64,000 nucleotides of DNA from the NCBI GenBank assembly GCA_036841525.1, contig DAITVZ010000017.1, positions 1-64,000 on the forward strand, read 5' to 3'. This document shows, one piece after another, positions 20,294 through 29,434 of the stretch. This DNA is from JAAYEA01 sp012689325. GTDB taxonomy: Bacteria; Chloroflexota; Anaerolineae; JAAYEA01. The translations under genes were made by a program, and so were the position numbers. The notes under the pieces are model-generated. The model worked only from the letters and a program-made list of their open reading frames with translations, was not told where the DNA came from and searched no databases. Position 1 is the stretch's first letter; each line of letters begins with the position of its first letter.

Positions 20294-20320
20294 AGGGGCT
20301 GATCGCGTGGACAAGCCCCT
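20294..20320 (-). terminator. Possible weak terminator hairpin
   Basis: AGGGGCT (20294-20300) pairs with AGCCCCT (20314-20320) in the spacer upstream of pth. There is no strong T-run on the minus strand, so function is uncertain. Confidence 0.35.
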
Positions 20321-20347
20321 TTGGCGAGCTTACATTGGAGGCAACGC

Positions 20348-21013
20348 CTACAGGATGCGGCGTATCAGGTAGATCAGGCCCAACAGCACAAAGATCGCGC
20401 CCATGGCCCCCGCGCCCAGCAGGAACGCGTCCCGCCAGGCGCTCAGGTCCACGGTGGGGACGCTGATCGCCGGCGCGATGGTGGGGCGGGCCAGGGTCGC
20501 CGTCGGGGTCGCCGGGGCGATGTCCATGGTCGGCTGCTCGATGACGACCGCCGTGGCGGTTGCCCTGGGCAGCGGCGTCTGCGTTGGCGCCCGGGTGGCC
20601 GTGGGGAGAGGCGTGTCGGTGGGCGCCGTGTTGGACACCGAGATCTGCCGCACAAAGTATTCCTGATAGTTGCCCGTCTTGTCCACGACGCGGAGCAGCA
20701 GGCTATAGCTCCCATCCGGGACCGAGCCGGTATCCCAGGTCTCCAGGGTGCCGTTGACCACGGCGTTCTCGTGGATGCCCAGCACGCTCCACTGGTTGCT
20801 GGGGTTTGGCTCGGGCGCCAGGTGGACCTCATACTTCCAGAAATTGGGGTGGGCGGCGCTGCCTTGGATGAGCACCCTGCCGCGCACTACCGCGTTCATC
20901 GTGGGCGAGGTGATGACAACTTGGACGCCCTGGGCGACCGGCGCCGCCAGCGCTGGCGCCGCCAGCGTGAGCAGCATGATGATCACGATCGCCATAGCCG
21001 CTGGTCTCTTCAT
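20348..21013 (-). CDS. Secreted, membrane-anchored Ig-like protein
   Basis: The 221-residue protein has an N-terminal signal peptide (about residues 1-24, ending near 'PALAAPVA'). A single beta-sandwich-like domain follows (about 28-125, 'VQVVITSPTMNAVVRGRV ...'). A Thr/Pro-rich stretch comes next, then a C-terminal membrane helix (about 197-219) ending in Arg. The layout suggests a surface protein tethered at its C-terminus. The ATG at 21013 is chosen because the signal peptide starts there. No specific function is recognised. Confidence 0.75.
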   Translation of the reverse strand: MKRPAAMAIVIIMLLTLAAPALAAPVAQGVQVVITSPTMNAVVRGRVLIQGSAAHPNFWKYEVHLAPEPNPSNQWSVLGIHENAVVNGTLETWDTGSVPDGSYSLLLRVVDKTGNYQEYFVRQISVSNTAPTDTPLPTATRAPTQTPLPRATATAVVIEQPTMDIAPATPTATLARPTIAPAISVPTVDLSAWRDAFLLGAGAMGAIFVLLGLIYLIRRIL

Positions 21014-21120
21014 GGAACCCCTCGTCAGATATGATGGCACGGAGCCGCCGGCAGGCCCTGGGGCCGGTAAACAACGGCTCCTCATCTACTGCAAAGCGTT
21101 CGTAAGTCTAGCACAAAACC

Positions 21121-21162
21121 CGCGCAAAGCAAAACGAGCCTGCGGGACTCTCCCGCAGGCTC
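21121..21162 (-). terminator. Intrinsic terminator after the nitroreductase gene
   Basis: A perfect 12-bp stem, 21136-21147 with 21151-21162 and a 3-base loop, is followed on the minus strand by TTTTGCTTT. Confidence 0.8.
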
Positions 21163-21196
21163 GGCTTGGTCCTTGCAGGGCTGGCGACGCGCGCAG

Positions 21197-21778
21197 CTAT
21201 TGTGGCGGCTTCCCTGCGTTCAGGTTGGCCCATTCGGGCCTGAACCCGGCAAAGCTGCCATAGTGCACGCGTAACGAATCCCACGAGCTTGCCTTGGTGT
21301 GCGGCTCCGGGTGGTCCGCGGGGTGGCCGACGGTGATCAAGCCCAGGGTGCGGATGTGGTCAGGTATGCCAAGCAGCTCCCTGATCTCGGCTTCGCGCAT
21401 CTCCCAGGCCGCGCCGAACGGGTTGCCTACCCAGGCGGCTCCCAATCCCAACGCCGAAGCGGCGATCAGGATATTCTCCGCGGCTGCGGCCAAGTCGGCC
21501 GGCCAGACCGGCGACAACTCGGGATCGGCGAGCAACACGATCACCGCCGAGGCTTGCTGCACATAGGGCCTGACGCTCAGGATGGCGCCTAGCCGTTGCT
21601 GCACTTCCTTGTCTTCCACGACCAGGAAATGGGCGGGACGCCTGTTCAGGTAACTGGGTGCGTAAAAGGCGGCCTCCAGTAGAGCGGCGATGGTCTCCTC
21701 AGGCACTCGCTCGTCGGTGTAGCGCCTGATCGTCCGCCGCTTTGCTAGCATTCCAATGACATCAGCGTTCATTGTCAA
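21197..21778 (-). CDS. Nitroreductase-family FMN oxidoreductase
   Basis: The 193-residue protein shows the family's FMN-binding start 'RRTIRRYTDERVP' and the 'APSYLNRRPAHFLVV' segment, then 'ENILIAASALGLGAAWVG' and 'LGLITVGHPA'. Members use FMN and NAD(P)H to reduce nitro compounds, quinones or flavins. GGAAGGAG lies before the ATG. It is divergent from the lipid kinase gene and is followed by a strong terminator, so it forms its own unit. Confidence 0.92.
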   Translation of the reverse strand: MTMNADVIGMLAKRRTIRRYTDERVPEETIAALLEAAFYAPSYLNRRPAHFLVVEDKEVQQRLGAILSVRPYVQQASAVIVLLADPELSPVWPADLAAAAENILIAASALGLGAAWVGNPFGAAWEMREAEIRELLGIPDHIRTLGLITVGHPADHPEPHTKASSWDSLRVHYGSFAGFRPEWANLNAGKPPQ

Positions 21779-21915
21779 TCTCCTTCCAGGCCGGCTTTTG
21801 GGGTGAATACGCTACACTCCAAATGCCAAGACGGGCACATTTCCCTGCTCTTATTCTAGGCCGGCCTGCTCGCGCACGTATGACCTAGGTCATAACCCCC
21901 CACGGCGCGGGGCAC

Positions 21916-21943
21916 TTGACTGAATTCGGGAATCGCCGATAAT
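21916..21943 (+). promoter_or_regulatory. Putative promoter of the lipid kinase gene
   Basis: TTGACT (21916-21921) and GATAAT (21938-21943) are 16 bases apart, about 40 bases before the TTG start. Confidence 0.6.
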
Positions 21944-21980
21944 TCTCTAGCGGGGCCTGACTCTTTCGGGAGGGTGCGCG

Positions 21981-22868
21981 TTGCATAAGTGCAAGCTCAT
22001 ATTGAACCCCTTGGCTGGCCGCGGGCGGGCAGAGGGTGAGTTGCCCGCGGTTTTGGAAGAACTGGCCAAGGGGGGCATTCGCCCCGATATCATCCGCACT
22101 GAGCGGCACCTTCACGCGGTGGAGCTGGCGCGTCGCGCTCGCGCCGAGGGCTACGAGCTTATCCTGTCCATGGGCGGGGATGGCACCACCAACGAGGTGC
22201 TCAACGGCCTGATGTCGGGCTATGCAGGGGAGGCCGTGGGCACGTTGGGCGTCGTGCCGGTGGGCTCGGGGAACGACTTTTGCGCGGCCATCGACTGGCC
22301 GTCCGACGTGCGCCAAGCCTGCCAGCGGATCGTGCGCGGCGAGCGCCGCCTGATCGATGTGGCCAGGCTCAACGACCGCTACTTTGGCAACGGGGTCGGG
22401 GTGGGCTTTGACGCCATCGCCAACATCGAGGCCGCGCGCATCCGCTTTTTGCGCGGCATGCCCCTCTATCTGCTGGCCGTGTTGCGCACACTGCTGCTTC
22501 GCTACGGCGCGCCGCTGACCCGCATCACCTGCGACGAGCTGTCTTTCGAGATGCCGCTGCTCATGTCCTCGGTGACCAACGGCCCGCGCTATGGCGGCGG
22601 GTTCTGGGTGACGCCCGCGGCTCAGCCTGACGATGGCTACCTGGAGTTTCTCACGGCGGGCTATGTGAGCCGCCTGCGCATTCTGGCGCTCCTGCCGCAC
22701 TTTATGAAGGGCACGCACGTGGGCCGCAAGCCCATCGAGATGCGACGCGGCCGCCACATCGTGCTGGAGAGCGACGCCGAGCTATATGCGCATGTCGATG
22801 GCGAGATCTATAGCGCCAAGCGGCTCGAGTTCCAGATCCTGCCCGCCGCCCTGTGGGTGCTTCGCTAG
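21981..22868 (+). CDS. Diacylglycerol kinase-family lipid kinase (YegS/DgkB-like)
   Basis: The 295-residue protein has the DAGK catalytic signature 'LILNPLAGRG' at the start and the nucleotide-binding 'SMGGDGTTNEVLNGL' near residue 55-70, then 'VPVGSGNDFCAAI'. It should phosphorylate diacylglycerol or a related lipid or sphingoid base with ATP at the membrane. The start is TTG at 21981, 7 bases after GGGAGGG. A terminator follows. Confidence 0.92.
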   Translation: MHKCKLILNPLAGRGRAEGELPAVLEELAKGGIRPDIIRTERHLHAVELARRARAEGYELILSMGGDGTTNEVLNGLMSGYAGEAVGTLGVVPVGSGNDFCAAIDWPSDVRQACQRIVRGERRLIDVARLNDRYFGNGVGVGFDAIANIEAARIRFLRGMPLYLLAVLRTLLLRYGAPLTRITCDELSFEMPLLMSSVTNGPRYGGGFWVTPAAQPDDGYLEFLTAGYVSRLRILALLPHFMKGTHVGRKPIEMRRGRHIVLESDAELYAHVDGEIYSAKRLEFQILPAALWVLR

Positions 22869-22899
22869 GCTCAGCGCGAACGCGCAAGATGAAACGAGA

Positions 22900-22939
22900 G
22901 GCTCCGGAGGCCGGCTTGGCCCCCGGAGCCTGTTCTTTT
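22900..22939 (+). terminator. Intrinsic terminator after the lipid kinase gene
   Basis: GGCTCCGG (22900-22907) pairs with CCGGAGCC (22923-22930), with inner GGCC pairing, followed by TGTTCTTTT. Confidence 0.75.
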
Positions 22940-22947
22940 GCCCGGCG

Positions 22948-25326
22948 CTAGCGCCCCGTCTCGATGGCATAGTGCACGCCATCCGAGATGATCTCCACGG
23001 CTCCCTGGCGGTCCGTGCGCAGCACGCGGATCGCCAGCGCCTCCAGCCGCCGCAAGGTGTCGGCGGCGGGGTGGCCGTGCCGGTTCTCCGCGCCCACCGA
23101 GATCACCGCGACCTGGGGTTGCACCGCCTGCAGGAAAGCGGCGCTGGTGGCCTCGCTGGCGCCGTGGTGCGAGACCTTAAGGACCTGGCTGGGCCGGGCC
23201 AGCCCGTCGGCCACGAGCTGGGCTTCCACGTCCGCCTCCGCATCGCCGGTGAAGAGGGCGCTCAGCTCGCCATAGGCCAGGCGCAGCACCACCGAGTTGG
23301 CGTTCTCATCCTCCTCCGGCGCGGGCTGGGCGGGCGGGTGCAGCACCTCCATCCGCAGCCCCTCTGACCAGACGAACTGGAGCCCCCGCTGCGCTCGGAT
23401 CAGCTCGCCGCTCTCGACGGCCAGCAAGGCCTCCCAGCGCGCCATCGCCGGGTTGTCCTTGGCCGACGGCCCCGCCACGATCCGCTCCACGCGGTAGCGC
23501 TCCAGCACGGGGATCAGCCCGGCCAGGTGGTCCATATCGGCGTGGGTCAGGATCACCATCTCGATGCGGCGGTCCCAGAAGGGCATCCGCCGCCCCAACG
23601 CCGGCAGCAGGCGAGAAGGCTCCGGCCCGCCATCGATGAGGACCTGCTGCCCCTGCGGCAGCTCGAGCAGGATGGCATCGCCTTGGCCCACGTCCAGCAC
23701 GTGGATGTGCAGGCGGCCATCCGGCAGCTCCAGGACGGCGATCCAGGTCAGCGCGCCGGCGGCGAGCAGCGCCAGCCCGGCCAAGTTGACGCCGGGGCGC
23801 TCCCGCAGGAAGCGGGTCAGCGCGGCAAGCTGCTGCGCCGCCGGCTGCCAGGCTTGCCGCAGCCAGCCGGGCAGAAAAGGCAGCGCATAGATCGCCAGCG
23901 CGGCCCAGGGCGCGAGCTGGACCTCCACGGCGGCCCAGGCGGGCCGGGCGGTCCAGGCCACCACGCGGGTGGTATAGGTCAGCAGCAGCCACGGCGCCCA
24001 GCCCAGGATGCGCCCTAGCGGCTCCCAGAGCAGCCCCGCCAGGGTGGCGACCCCGCCGGAGATCATCACCCCCGGTTGGGCGGGGAGGATCAGCAGGTTG
24101 GTCAGCGGCGAGATCAGCGAGATGCGGCCAAAGTGATAGGCGATGATGGGCAGCGTGGCGAATTGGGCGGCCAGGCTGGCGATGAACAACTCGTTGAGCG
24201 TGCCCATCGTCCAGGGAAGCGCGTCGGCGGCGATGCGCGCCTCCAGCGCGCGCCGGGCGCGGCTGGCCGCCAGCGGCGCCACCACCAGAAGCCCCAGCGT
24301 GGCGCCAACGGAGAGCTGCAGGCTCACGTCCCAGAGCGACAGAGGATTGAGGACGGTCATCACCAGCACGGCAAAGGCCAGGGCGCTATCCACGCTATAG
24401 GGCCGGCCCACCAGGTAGGCCAGCAGCGTCAGGCAGGACATGGCCGCGGCGCGTACCACCGGCGGCCCGGCCCCCACGAACAGGGCGTAGAGGATGACCC
24501 CCGCGCAGGCGCCCCACAGCACGCGCATCCGGTTGAAAAAGCGCGTGCCCACCCGCACCAGCAGCCCCGCCAGCAGCGTCAGGTTAAAGCCCGAGATGAC
24601 AATGATGTGGACCGTGCCGGTGGCAGTGAAGGCGTCCATGGTCTCTTCGGGGATCCCCGAATCGAGGCCCAGCAGGATGCCGGCCAGGAGCGACGCCTCC
24701 GGCTCGGGTAGGATGGCGGCGATGGTCTCGCGGGCGCGGGCGCGCCAGGCGTATAGCCGGGCATAGAAGGGGCTGCTCTGCCCCTCCCCGGTCACGGTGA
24801 TCTCGGGGTGGCGCATCAGCGCGTGGAGCCCCTGCCGCGCCAAATAGTCCTTGTAGCTGAACTCAGCCAGCTCTGGCGGCGTCTCCAGCCGCCCGCGCAA
24901 GACCACCTGGTCGCCATAGGCATAGCCGGGGTAGCGGCTGGCCTGCACCCAGATCGCTCCTTGCACGGGGCGGGCGCCGTCGGCGCGCTCCAGCTCGACG
25001 GCGCGCACGCGCATGGAGAGGGTGGTGTCCCCGAGCTCGGGGTCGCTCTCCACCACGCCGCGGACCACCACCACGCCCGTGTCGTTATAGAAGGCGACGT
25101 GCCCGGCGTCGATGCGCGGGGCGCGAAGTTGCACCCAGGCCGCCCCCGCCAGCAGCGCCAGGGCGTACACGCCCAGCCGTTGCACGGAACGCCTGTCGCG
25201 CCAGAGCGCGATGAGCGCCAGGGGCGCGGGGAAGAGCACGAGGACCGCGCTGAGGCTGGGGTTCAGCCAGTGGCTTAGCGCGATGCCGATCAACCAGGCG
25301 ATGGTCAGCAGGGTGAGCTTGATCAC
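22948..25326 (-). CDS. comEC: ComEC/Rec2 DNA-uptake channel protein
   Basis: The 792-residue protein has the complete ComEC order. N-terminal helices and a DUF4131-like OB region ('VVRGVVESDPELGDTT') come first. The competence membrane domain (about 215-500, 'AGILLGLDSGIPEETMDAF') follows. The C-terminal metallo-beta-lactamase-like domain (about 540-790) has 'VLDVGQGDAILLELP' and the metal motif 'THADMDHLAG'. It forms the inner-membrane channel for single-stranded DNA in transformation. The start is GTG at 25326. No other com genes are adjacent. Confidence 0.94.
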   Translation of the reverse strand: MIKLTLLTIAWLIGIALSHWLNPSLSAVLVLFPAPLALIALWRDRRSVQRLGVYALALLAGAAWVQLRAPRIDAGHVAFYNDTGVVVVRGVVESDPELGDTTLSMRVRAVELERADGARPVQGAIWVQASRYPGYAYGDQVVLRGRLETPPELAEFSYKDYLARQGLHALMRHPEITVTGEGQSSPFYARLYAWRARARETIAAILPEPEASLLAGILLGLDSGIPEETMDAFTATGTVHIIVISGFNLTLLAGLLVRVGTRFFNRMRVLWGACAGVILYALFVGAGPPVVRAAAMSCLTLLAYLVGRPYSVDSALAFAVLVMTVLNPLSLWDVSLQLSVGATLGLLVVAPLAASRARRALEARIAADALPWTMGTLNELFIASLAAQFATLPIIAYHFGRISLISPLTNLLILPAQPGVMISGGVATLAGLLWEPLGRILGWAPWLLLTYTTRVVAWTARPAWAAVEVQLAPWAALAIYALPFLPGWLRQAWQPAAQQLAALTRFLRERPGVNLAGLALLAAGALTWIAVLELPDGRLHIHVLDVGQGDAILLELPQGQQVLIDGGPEPSRLLPALGRRMPFWDRRIEMVILTHADMDHLAGLIPVLERYRVERIVAGPSAKDNPAMARWEALLAVESGELIRAQRGLQFVWSEGLRMEVLHPPAQPAPEEDENANSVVLRLAYGELSALFTGDAEADVEAQLVADGLARPSQVLKVSHHGASEATSAAFLQAVQPQVAVISVGAENRHGHPAADTLRRLEALAIRVLRTDRQGAVEIISDGVHYAIETGR

Positions 25327-25415
25327 GGTGGCCTCGATGTGACTCCTGCTCAGGGCGGCGCGGTTGGCGGATTATACGGCAGCTCGCGCCCGGCGGCAAA
25401 GGCGGCGCCGCCGCG

Positions 25416-25443
25416 TTGACGCTGGCGCGAACCTGGCTATACT
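25416..25443 (+). promoter_or_regulatory. Putative promoter of the beta-propeller/GNAT pair
   Basis: TTGACG (25416-25421) and TATACT (25438-25443) are 16 bases apart, 32 bases before the ATG. Confidence 0.65.
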
Positions 25444-25475
25444 GGCCTCCATCCTGCTTTGCGGAAAGGAGCGTC

Positions 25476-26711
25476 ATGAAGCCACGTCCTGACCTGTTGC
25501 GCGGAGGTTCGCCCCAGGGGATCGAGGTGTTCCAACTGACCACCGAGGACATCCCCAGCTCGCACGTCTACATGGAGGCGCAGATCTTTGCGCCGGACTC
25601 GAAGCGTTTTCTGCTGCATCGGTCGGCGCACGCTCACGGCAGCGACCTGCACGACCCGGAGCACCGCTACCTCGTCTGCGAGCTGGAGGAGGGCGGCGCG
25701 CTGCGGCCGCTCACCCACGAGACGGGTGCCACAGCTCCCTCCGTCACCTCAGACGGCCAGTGGGTGTATTACTTTGTCAACGAGACCGAGCTCAATGGCG
25801 GCCGGCTGACGCTCAAGCGCGTGCGCTGGGATGGCGCGGAGCGGCAGACGATCATGGTGGTGGATGCGCCGCTGCCCGGCACGAGCTATCGTCCGAGCCG
25901 CATCTATCCCCTTTCCACCATCTCGTCGGATGGACAGCGCATCGCCTTGGCCGCCTTCATGGGCAATGGGCAGCAGGATGACGCGCCATTCGGGCTGATG
26001 GTCTTTGACATCCGCAAGGCCGAGGTGCGGGTGATCCTGGAGGGGCAGACCTGGTGCAACCTGCACCCGCAGTATACCCGCTCGCGCGACCCCGAGCGGT
26101 GCCACGATATCATGGTGCAGGAGAACCACGGCAACCACCACGACGCCCAGGGCCGCATCACCGTCCTGGTGAGCGGCGATGGCGCCGACATCCACGTCAT
26201 CCGCGACGATGGGACCGATTTCCGCGATATCCCCTGGGGCCGCGATGGCAACGAGTCCTGCCAGGGGCACCAGTGCTGGCGCGGGCGCAGCGACTGGATG
26301 ATCACCAGCACCCACCTGCGAGAGCCCAGGCAGGCCGAGCTGATCGAGGCCCAGGCCGTGCCGCATGTGGGGCACATCGGCCTCCTGCATCCGCAGGGGC
26401 GGCGCAACGACCTGACGCGCCACTTTGCCCGGCCGGACTTTGACCACTTTGCCACCGATATCGAGGCGCGACGCTTTGTGACCGATGCGGTGCGGACCAT
26501 CCCCGGCGGGGGGCTCTACACGGCCAAGCTGGGCCAGCCCGGCGCGGACCCGCTGACCGGCTGGACCTTCTTGCTCAGCCCGGGCAGCACCTTGACCAAG
26601 CAGACGCACATCCATCCCTTCCTCTCGCCGGACGGCAAGCTGGCCTTTTTCAACTCGGACGAGTCCGGCGTGGCTCAGGCCTACATGGTGCGCGGGCTGG
26701 AGAACCTGTGA
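25476..26711 (+). CDS. TolB-like beta-propeller protein, oligogalacturonate-lyase (PL22)-like
   Basis: The 411-residue protein consists of repeated beta-propeller blades with TolB/PD40-like motifs such as 'SVTSDGQWVYYFV' and, at the end, 'HPFLSPDGKLAFFNSDESG'. Several His-rich stretches ('ENHGNHHDAQG', 'QTHIHPF') resemble the metal-binding His residues of PL22 oligogalacturonate lyases, which act in the cytosol on pectin fragments. No signal peptide is present. AAGGAG precedes the ATG at 25476. It overlaps the GNAT gene by 4 bases. The PL22 assignment is tentative; a generic propeller is the alternative. Confidence 0.68.
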   Translation: MKPRPDLLRGGSPQGIEVFQLTTEDIPSSHVYMEAQIFAPDSKRFLLHRSAHAHGSDLHDPEHRYLVCELEEGGALRPLTHETGATAPSVTSDGQWVYYFVNETELNGGRLTLKRVRWDGAERQTIMVVDAPLPGTSYRPSRIYPLSTISSDGQRIALAAFMGNGQQDDAPFGLMVFDIRKAEVRVILEGQTWCNLHPQYTRSRDPERCHDIMVQENHGNHHDAQGRITVLVSGDGADIHVIRDDGTDFRDIPWGRDGNESCQGHQCWRGRSDWMITSTHLREPRQAELIEAQAVPHVGHIGLLHPQGRRNDLTRHFARPDFDHFATDIEARRFVTDAVRTIPGGGLYTAKLGQPGADPLTGWTFLLSPGSTLTKQTHIHPFLSPDGKLAFFNSDESGVAQAYMVRGLENL

Positions 26712-27529
26712 GCCCGAGTTTCTTTCGCGCCGAGCCTCCTCGCGCCGACGTATCGGCGGAAGGGCTAGCGCGGGCCCTGGAGGCCAACGTGCTGGACCGG
26801 ATCGAGCGGCTGGGGCGCGCGCCGGCGGCCGAGCTGCGCGATGACGGCGACCTGCTGCGCTACGCCACCGGCCTGCCCTTGCCGCTGTTGAACGGCGCGC
26901 TCCGCGCGCGGCTGGCCGAGGACGGAGCTGGCCGCCGCGTGGCGGAGGCGCTCGCCTGGTTTCGGGAGCGGCGCCTGCCCATGACCTGGTTCGTCGGCCC
27001 CTCGTCGCAGCCCGCCGGGCTGGGCGAGCACCTGGCCGCCAACGGGCTGGTCCGCGGCGGACCGCCGGGGATGGCCGTGGACCTGCACGCCCTCAACGAC
27101 GCTCTGCCCCACCCGGCGGGGCTGGAGGTCGTGCCGGTGGAGGATGAGCAGGGGTTGCGCCAGTGGATTCGCGTCATCGTGGCGAGCTTTCGGCTGCCGC
27201 CGGAGGTCGAGCTGCCGCTGGCGGCGCTCTATGGCAGCCTCGGCCTGGGCTGGCCGGCGCGGCTCTACCTGGGGCTCTGGAACGGCCAGCCGGTGGCCAC
27301 CTCCAAGCTGCTCTTGAGCAGCGGCGTGGCGGGGATTTATTGGGTGGGGACGCTGCCGGAGGCGCGGGGCCGGGGCATCGGCACCGCCATCACCCTGGCG
27401 CCGCTGCGCGAGGCGCGGGCGCAGGGCTATCGCATCGGCATCCTGGAGGCCTTCCCCCTGGGGATCAACGTCTACCGGCGGATCGGCTTTCGCGAGTGCG
27501 GAAAAATCGACCGCTACGCCGCGCCGTAA
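26708..27529 (+). CDS. GNAT-family N-acetyltransferase
   Basis: The 273-residue protein has a C-terminal GNAT fold. The acetyl-CoA pyrophosphate loop is seen in 'EARGRGIGTAIT' near residue 218-229, and the closing motif in 'INVYRRIGFREC'. The N-terminal half is a divergent GNAT-like domain. Substrate is unknown. The GTG start overlaps the propeller gene's TGA (GTGA), so the two are translationally coupled. Confidence 0.88.
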   Translation: MSPSFFRAEPPRADVSAEGLARALEANVLDRIERLGRAPAAELRDDGDLLRYATGLPLPLLNGALRARLAEDGAGRRVAEALAWFRERRLPMTWFVGPSSQPAGLGEHLAANGLVRGGPPGMAVDLHALNDALPHPAGLEVVPVEDEQGLRQWIRVIVASFRLPPEVELPLAALYGSLGLGWPARLYLGLWNGQPVATSKLLLSSGVAGIYWVGTLPEARGRGIGTAITLAPLREARAQGYRIGILEAFPLGINVYRRIGFRECGKIDRYAAP

Positions 27530-27530
27530 A

Positions 27531-27564
27531 CGAAAGCCCTGGCGGAGATTCGTCAGGGCTTTCG
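27531..27564. terminator. Bidirectional terminator
   Basis: CGAAAGCCCTG (27531-27541) pairs with CAGGGCTTTCG (27554-27564). It lies between the converging GNAT and membrane-protein genes and directly abuts both stops. Confidence 0.65.
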
Positions 27565-27566
27565 CT

Positions 27567-28037
27567 TCAGCCGACGCCCTTGCGCATGGCCAGGACCATG
27601 GCGCCGAGCAACAGCGCGGTGGTCGCGATGGTGATGAGCCAGAGCGCGCGGTCCAGGCGGAACATGGGCAGGCCCATCAGCAGGATCGCGCTGAAAAAGA
27701 GCGTCAGGTAGGGAACCAGGATGCCGGGGCGCCGGGGCGCGCGGAACTCGACGGGCCGGGCATAGTCCACCATGAGCATGAGCGCCAGAAACAGGAGAAA
27801 GACGACCAGGCCGGCCCAGTGCAGCCAGCCTGCTCCAGCGCGAACGAGGGCGAACAGGGCCATGGCCGCTGGGACGGCCATGGCCAGGATGACATAGCCA
27901 AGGGCATGGTTGATCGCGCGGTCGCCGGCGCGCAGCCGCGAGAGGAACCCCGCGGCCTGCAGCAGGTTGACAGCGTTCACGACGGCCCAGACGGTGAGCG
28001 CGGCCCACCAGGGATTAACGCTGGCTTGGGTGGTCAT
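27567..28037 (-). CDS. Small integral membrane protein
   Basis: The 156-residue protein has about five membrane helices and few charged residues. No family is recognised. AGGGAGGG lies before the ATG at 28037; the longer in-frame extension overlaps the flavodoxin gene and is not used. It follows the flavodoxin gene by 34 bases and may be the last gene of the MBL-flavodoxin unit. Confidence 0.72.
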   Translation of the reverse strand: MTTQASVNPWWAALTVWAVVNAVNLLQAAGFLSRLRAGDRAINHALGYVILAMAVPAAMALFALVRAGAGWLHWAGLVVFLLFLALMLMVDYARPVEFRAPRRPGILVPYLTLFFSAILLMGLPMFRLDRALWLITIATTALLLGAMVLAMRKGVG

Positions 28038-28071
28038 GCGGTCCCTCCCTTCTCTGGGGCCGCTCCGCGGG

Positions 28072-28542
28072 CTAGCGGGCAGTTGCGAGCTGCCCCGCCC
28101 ACGAGGTGGCCCGCTCCAGCTCGCCCCCGACCAGCGGGCCCTCCGTGCCGGTGACGAAAAAGCCCTCGGCGGCGGCCAGTTCGCCGCCGGCTCGCTGGAG
28201 CTCCTTCGCGATGGTCTTGCTGGCATAGCCAAAGGCTTTCACCAAGTACTTGAGAAAGAACACGGCGGTGTCCACCGCCTCCTGGGTCATGCGGGTGTCG
28301 AAAGCGGCCACCTTGACGCCCTGCAGGCTCCCCGCGGGCAGGCTCTTCAGCCAGGCACTCAGGGCGGGGGTGGGCCGAAAACCGCGGGTGGGCGAGCCGA
28401 CGACCAGCAGCTCGAGCCCGGCCAACTGCCCCGGCTGGAGGTCGCCCACGCGGCGCGCCTCGACCGCCAGCGCCGCGCCCACCGCCTGGGCGATCTTTTC
28501 CGTGTTGCCAAAGACCGAATCGTACACGACCATCGCTTTCAT
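28072..28542 (-). CDS. Flavodoxin-domain protein
   Basis: The 156-residue protein starts 'MKAMVVYDSVFGNTEKIA', the FMN phosphate-binding loop pattern of flavodoxins ('S..GNT'). A second FMN-contact segment is 'VVGSPTRGFRPTPAL'. It should carry electrons through FMN. The ATG overlaps the stop of the MBL hydrolase gene by 4 bases, so the two are coupled. The partner enzyme is not identified. Confidence 0.88.
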   Translation of the reverse strand: MKAMVVYDSVFGNTEKIAQAVGAALAVEARRVGDLQPGQLAGLELLVVGSPTRGFRPTPALSAWLKSLPAGSLQGVKVAAFDTRMTQEAVDTAVFFLKYLVKAFGYASKTIAKELQRAGGELAAAEGFFVTGTEGPLVGGELERATSWAGQLATAR

Positions 28543-29222
28543 CGAGACGTGCCTCCTGTGGCGAGTTTTGACATCGGGAACGGTTGCCCGTGCCCGGGGT
28601 AAACGGTGCGGATGGGCAGGGCGGAGAGCCTGGCGAGGCTCGCTTGCCCTGCCGCGGGGTCGTCCATCAAGGAATTGAGCGCCGGCTGCGCGGTGTTGTC
28701 GAGCAGGTCGCCGCAAAAGAGGTCGCCCTCGGCGGTGAGGATGCCCAGGGAGCCCCGCGAGTGCCCGGGCAAGCTGAGCACCCGGGCGTCGAGCCCATGG
28801 GCCGATAGGGCATCGCCCTCTTGCGGCAGCCAATCGGGCCGGAACCGCTCCGCCTGGTGGAAGCCAAAGAGGAGCGGCGCGAGCGAGCGCACCAGCCAGT
28901 TGGGGCGCTTTCTCCCGGCGAACATGTCGCCCCGTTCGACCATGGGCGCGTCGTCGGCGCCCATCGCCGACTGGGCGCCGTGCCCGGCGCAGATATGCGC
29001 GACGTTGCCGGTGTGATCGAAATCGCCGTGGGTGAGGACGACCAGCAGGGGCTGGGCGGGCAGGCATCCGGACCGCGCCAGCTCCTGATCGAGGATCGCC
29101 CGGCGGTGGGAAGGCCCTGTGTCGATCAAGATGTGGCCCTTGCCGGCGGAGAGCAGGTAGCAGTTGACCGTCCCGAGCCCATAGGGCAGGGCGAGCGTGA
29201 TGGTTCGGATGGCCTGCATCAT
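28539..29222 (-). CDS. Metallo-beta-lactamase-fold hydrolase
   Basis: The 227-residue protein has the MBL-fold metal motif 'LTHGDFDHTGN' near residue 64-74. The second position of the usual HxHxDH is Gly-Asp here, a variant of the common form. A later metal His is in 'LPGHSRGSLGI', and 'GDLLDN' follows. The fold hydrolyses thioesters, lactones or phosphodiesters; the substrate is unknown. It starts ATG ATG after GAGGGG and is coupled to the flavodoxin gene. Confidence 0.88.
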   Translation of the reverse strand: MMQAIRTITLALPYGLGTVNCYLLSAGKGHILIDTGPSHRRAILDQELARSGCLPAQPLLVVLTHGDFDHTGNVAHICAGHGAQSAMGADDAPMVERGDMFAGRKRPNWLVRSLAPLLFGFHQAERFRPDWLPQEGDALSAHGLDARVLSLPGHSRGSLGILTAEGDLFCGDLLDNTAQPALNSLMDDPAAGQASLARLSALPIRTVYPGHGQPFPMSKLATGGTSR

Positions 29223-29316
29223 GTGGTCCCCTCGCTGGAAGCGCTTGTGTGATCGGGCCCAGCGTGTTCGTGTAATATACGCAGATGCGCGCGGCCAAGT
29301 TGCGTCCGGGGGCGAT

Positions 29317-29345
29317 TTGACAAAGAAACCGTTAAGGGGTATACT
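29317..29345 (+). promoter_or_regulatory. Near-consensus promoter for tRNA-Ala / T-box / leuS transcript
   Basis: TTGACA (29317-29322), 17 bases and TATACT (29340-29345). The start would be about 10 bases before tRNA-Ala(CGC). I see no other good promoter before leuS. Confidence 0.82.
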
Positions 29346-29361
29346 AGACGCCGCAATTCAT

Positions 29362-29434
29362 GGGGCTGTGGCTCAGCTGGGAGAGCGCATCAATCGCACT
29401 GATGAGGCCAGGGGTTCGAATCCCCTCAGCTCCA
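29362..29434 (+). tRNA. tRNA-Ala (anticodon CGC)
   Basis: A full 73-base cloverleaf folds. The acceptor 29362-29368/29427-29433 carries the G3:U70 pair (29364:29431) that marks alanine tRNAs. The D stem is GCTC/GAGC. The anticodon stem CATCA/TGATG encloses anticodon CGC (29395-29397). The T arm is AGGGG-TTCGAAT-CCCCT. Discriminator A is followed by TGT, so CCA is not encoded. It lies 15 bases upstream of the T-box leader. Confidence 0.93.

Noticed and set aside
29361..29434. Possible tRNA-Val or tRNA-Ile
   Set aside because: The anticodon loop reads CGC and the acceptor has G3:U70, which identifies alanine.
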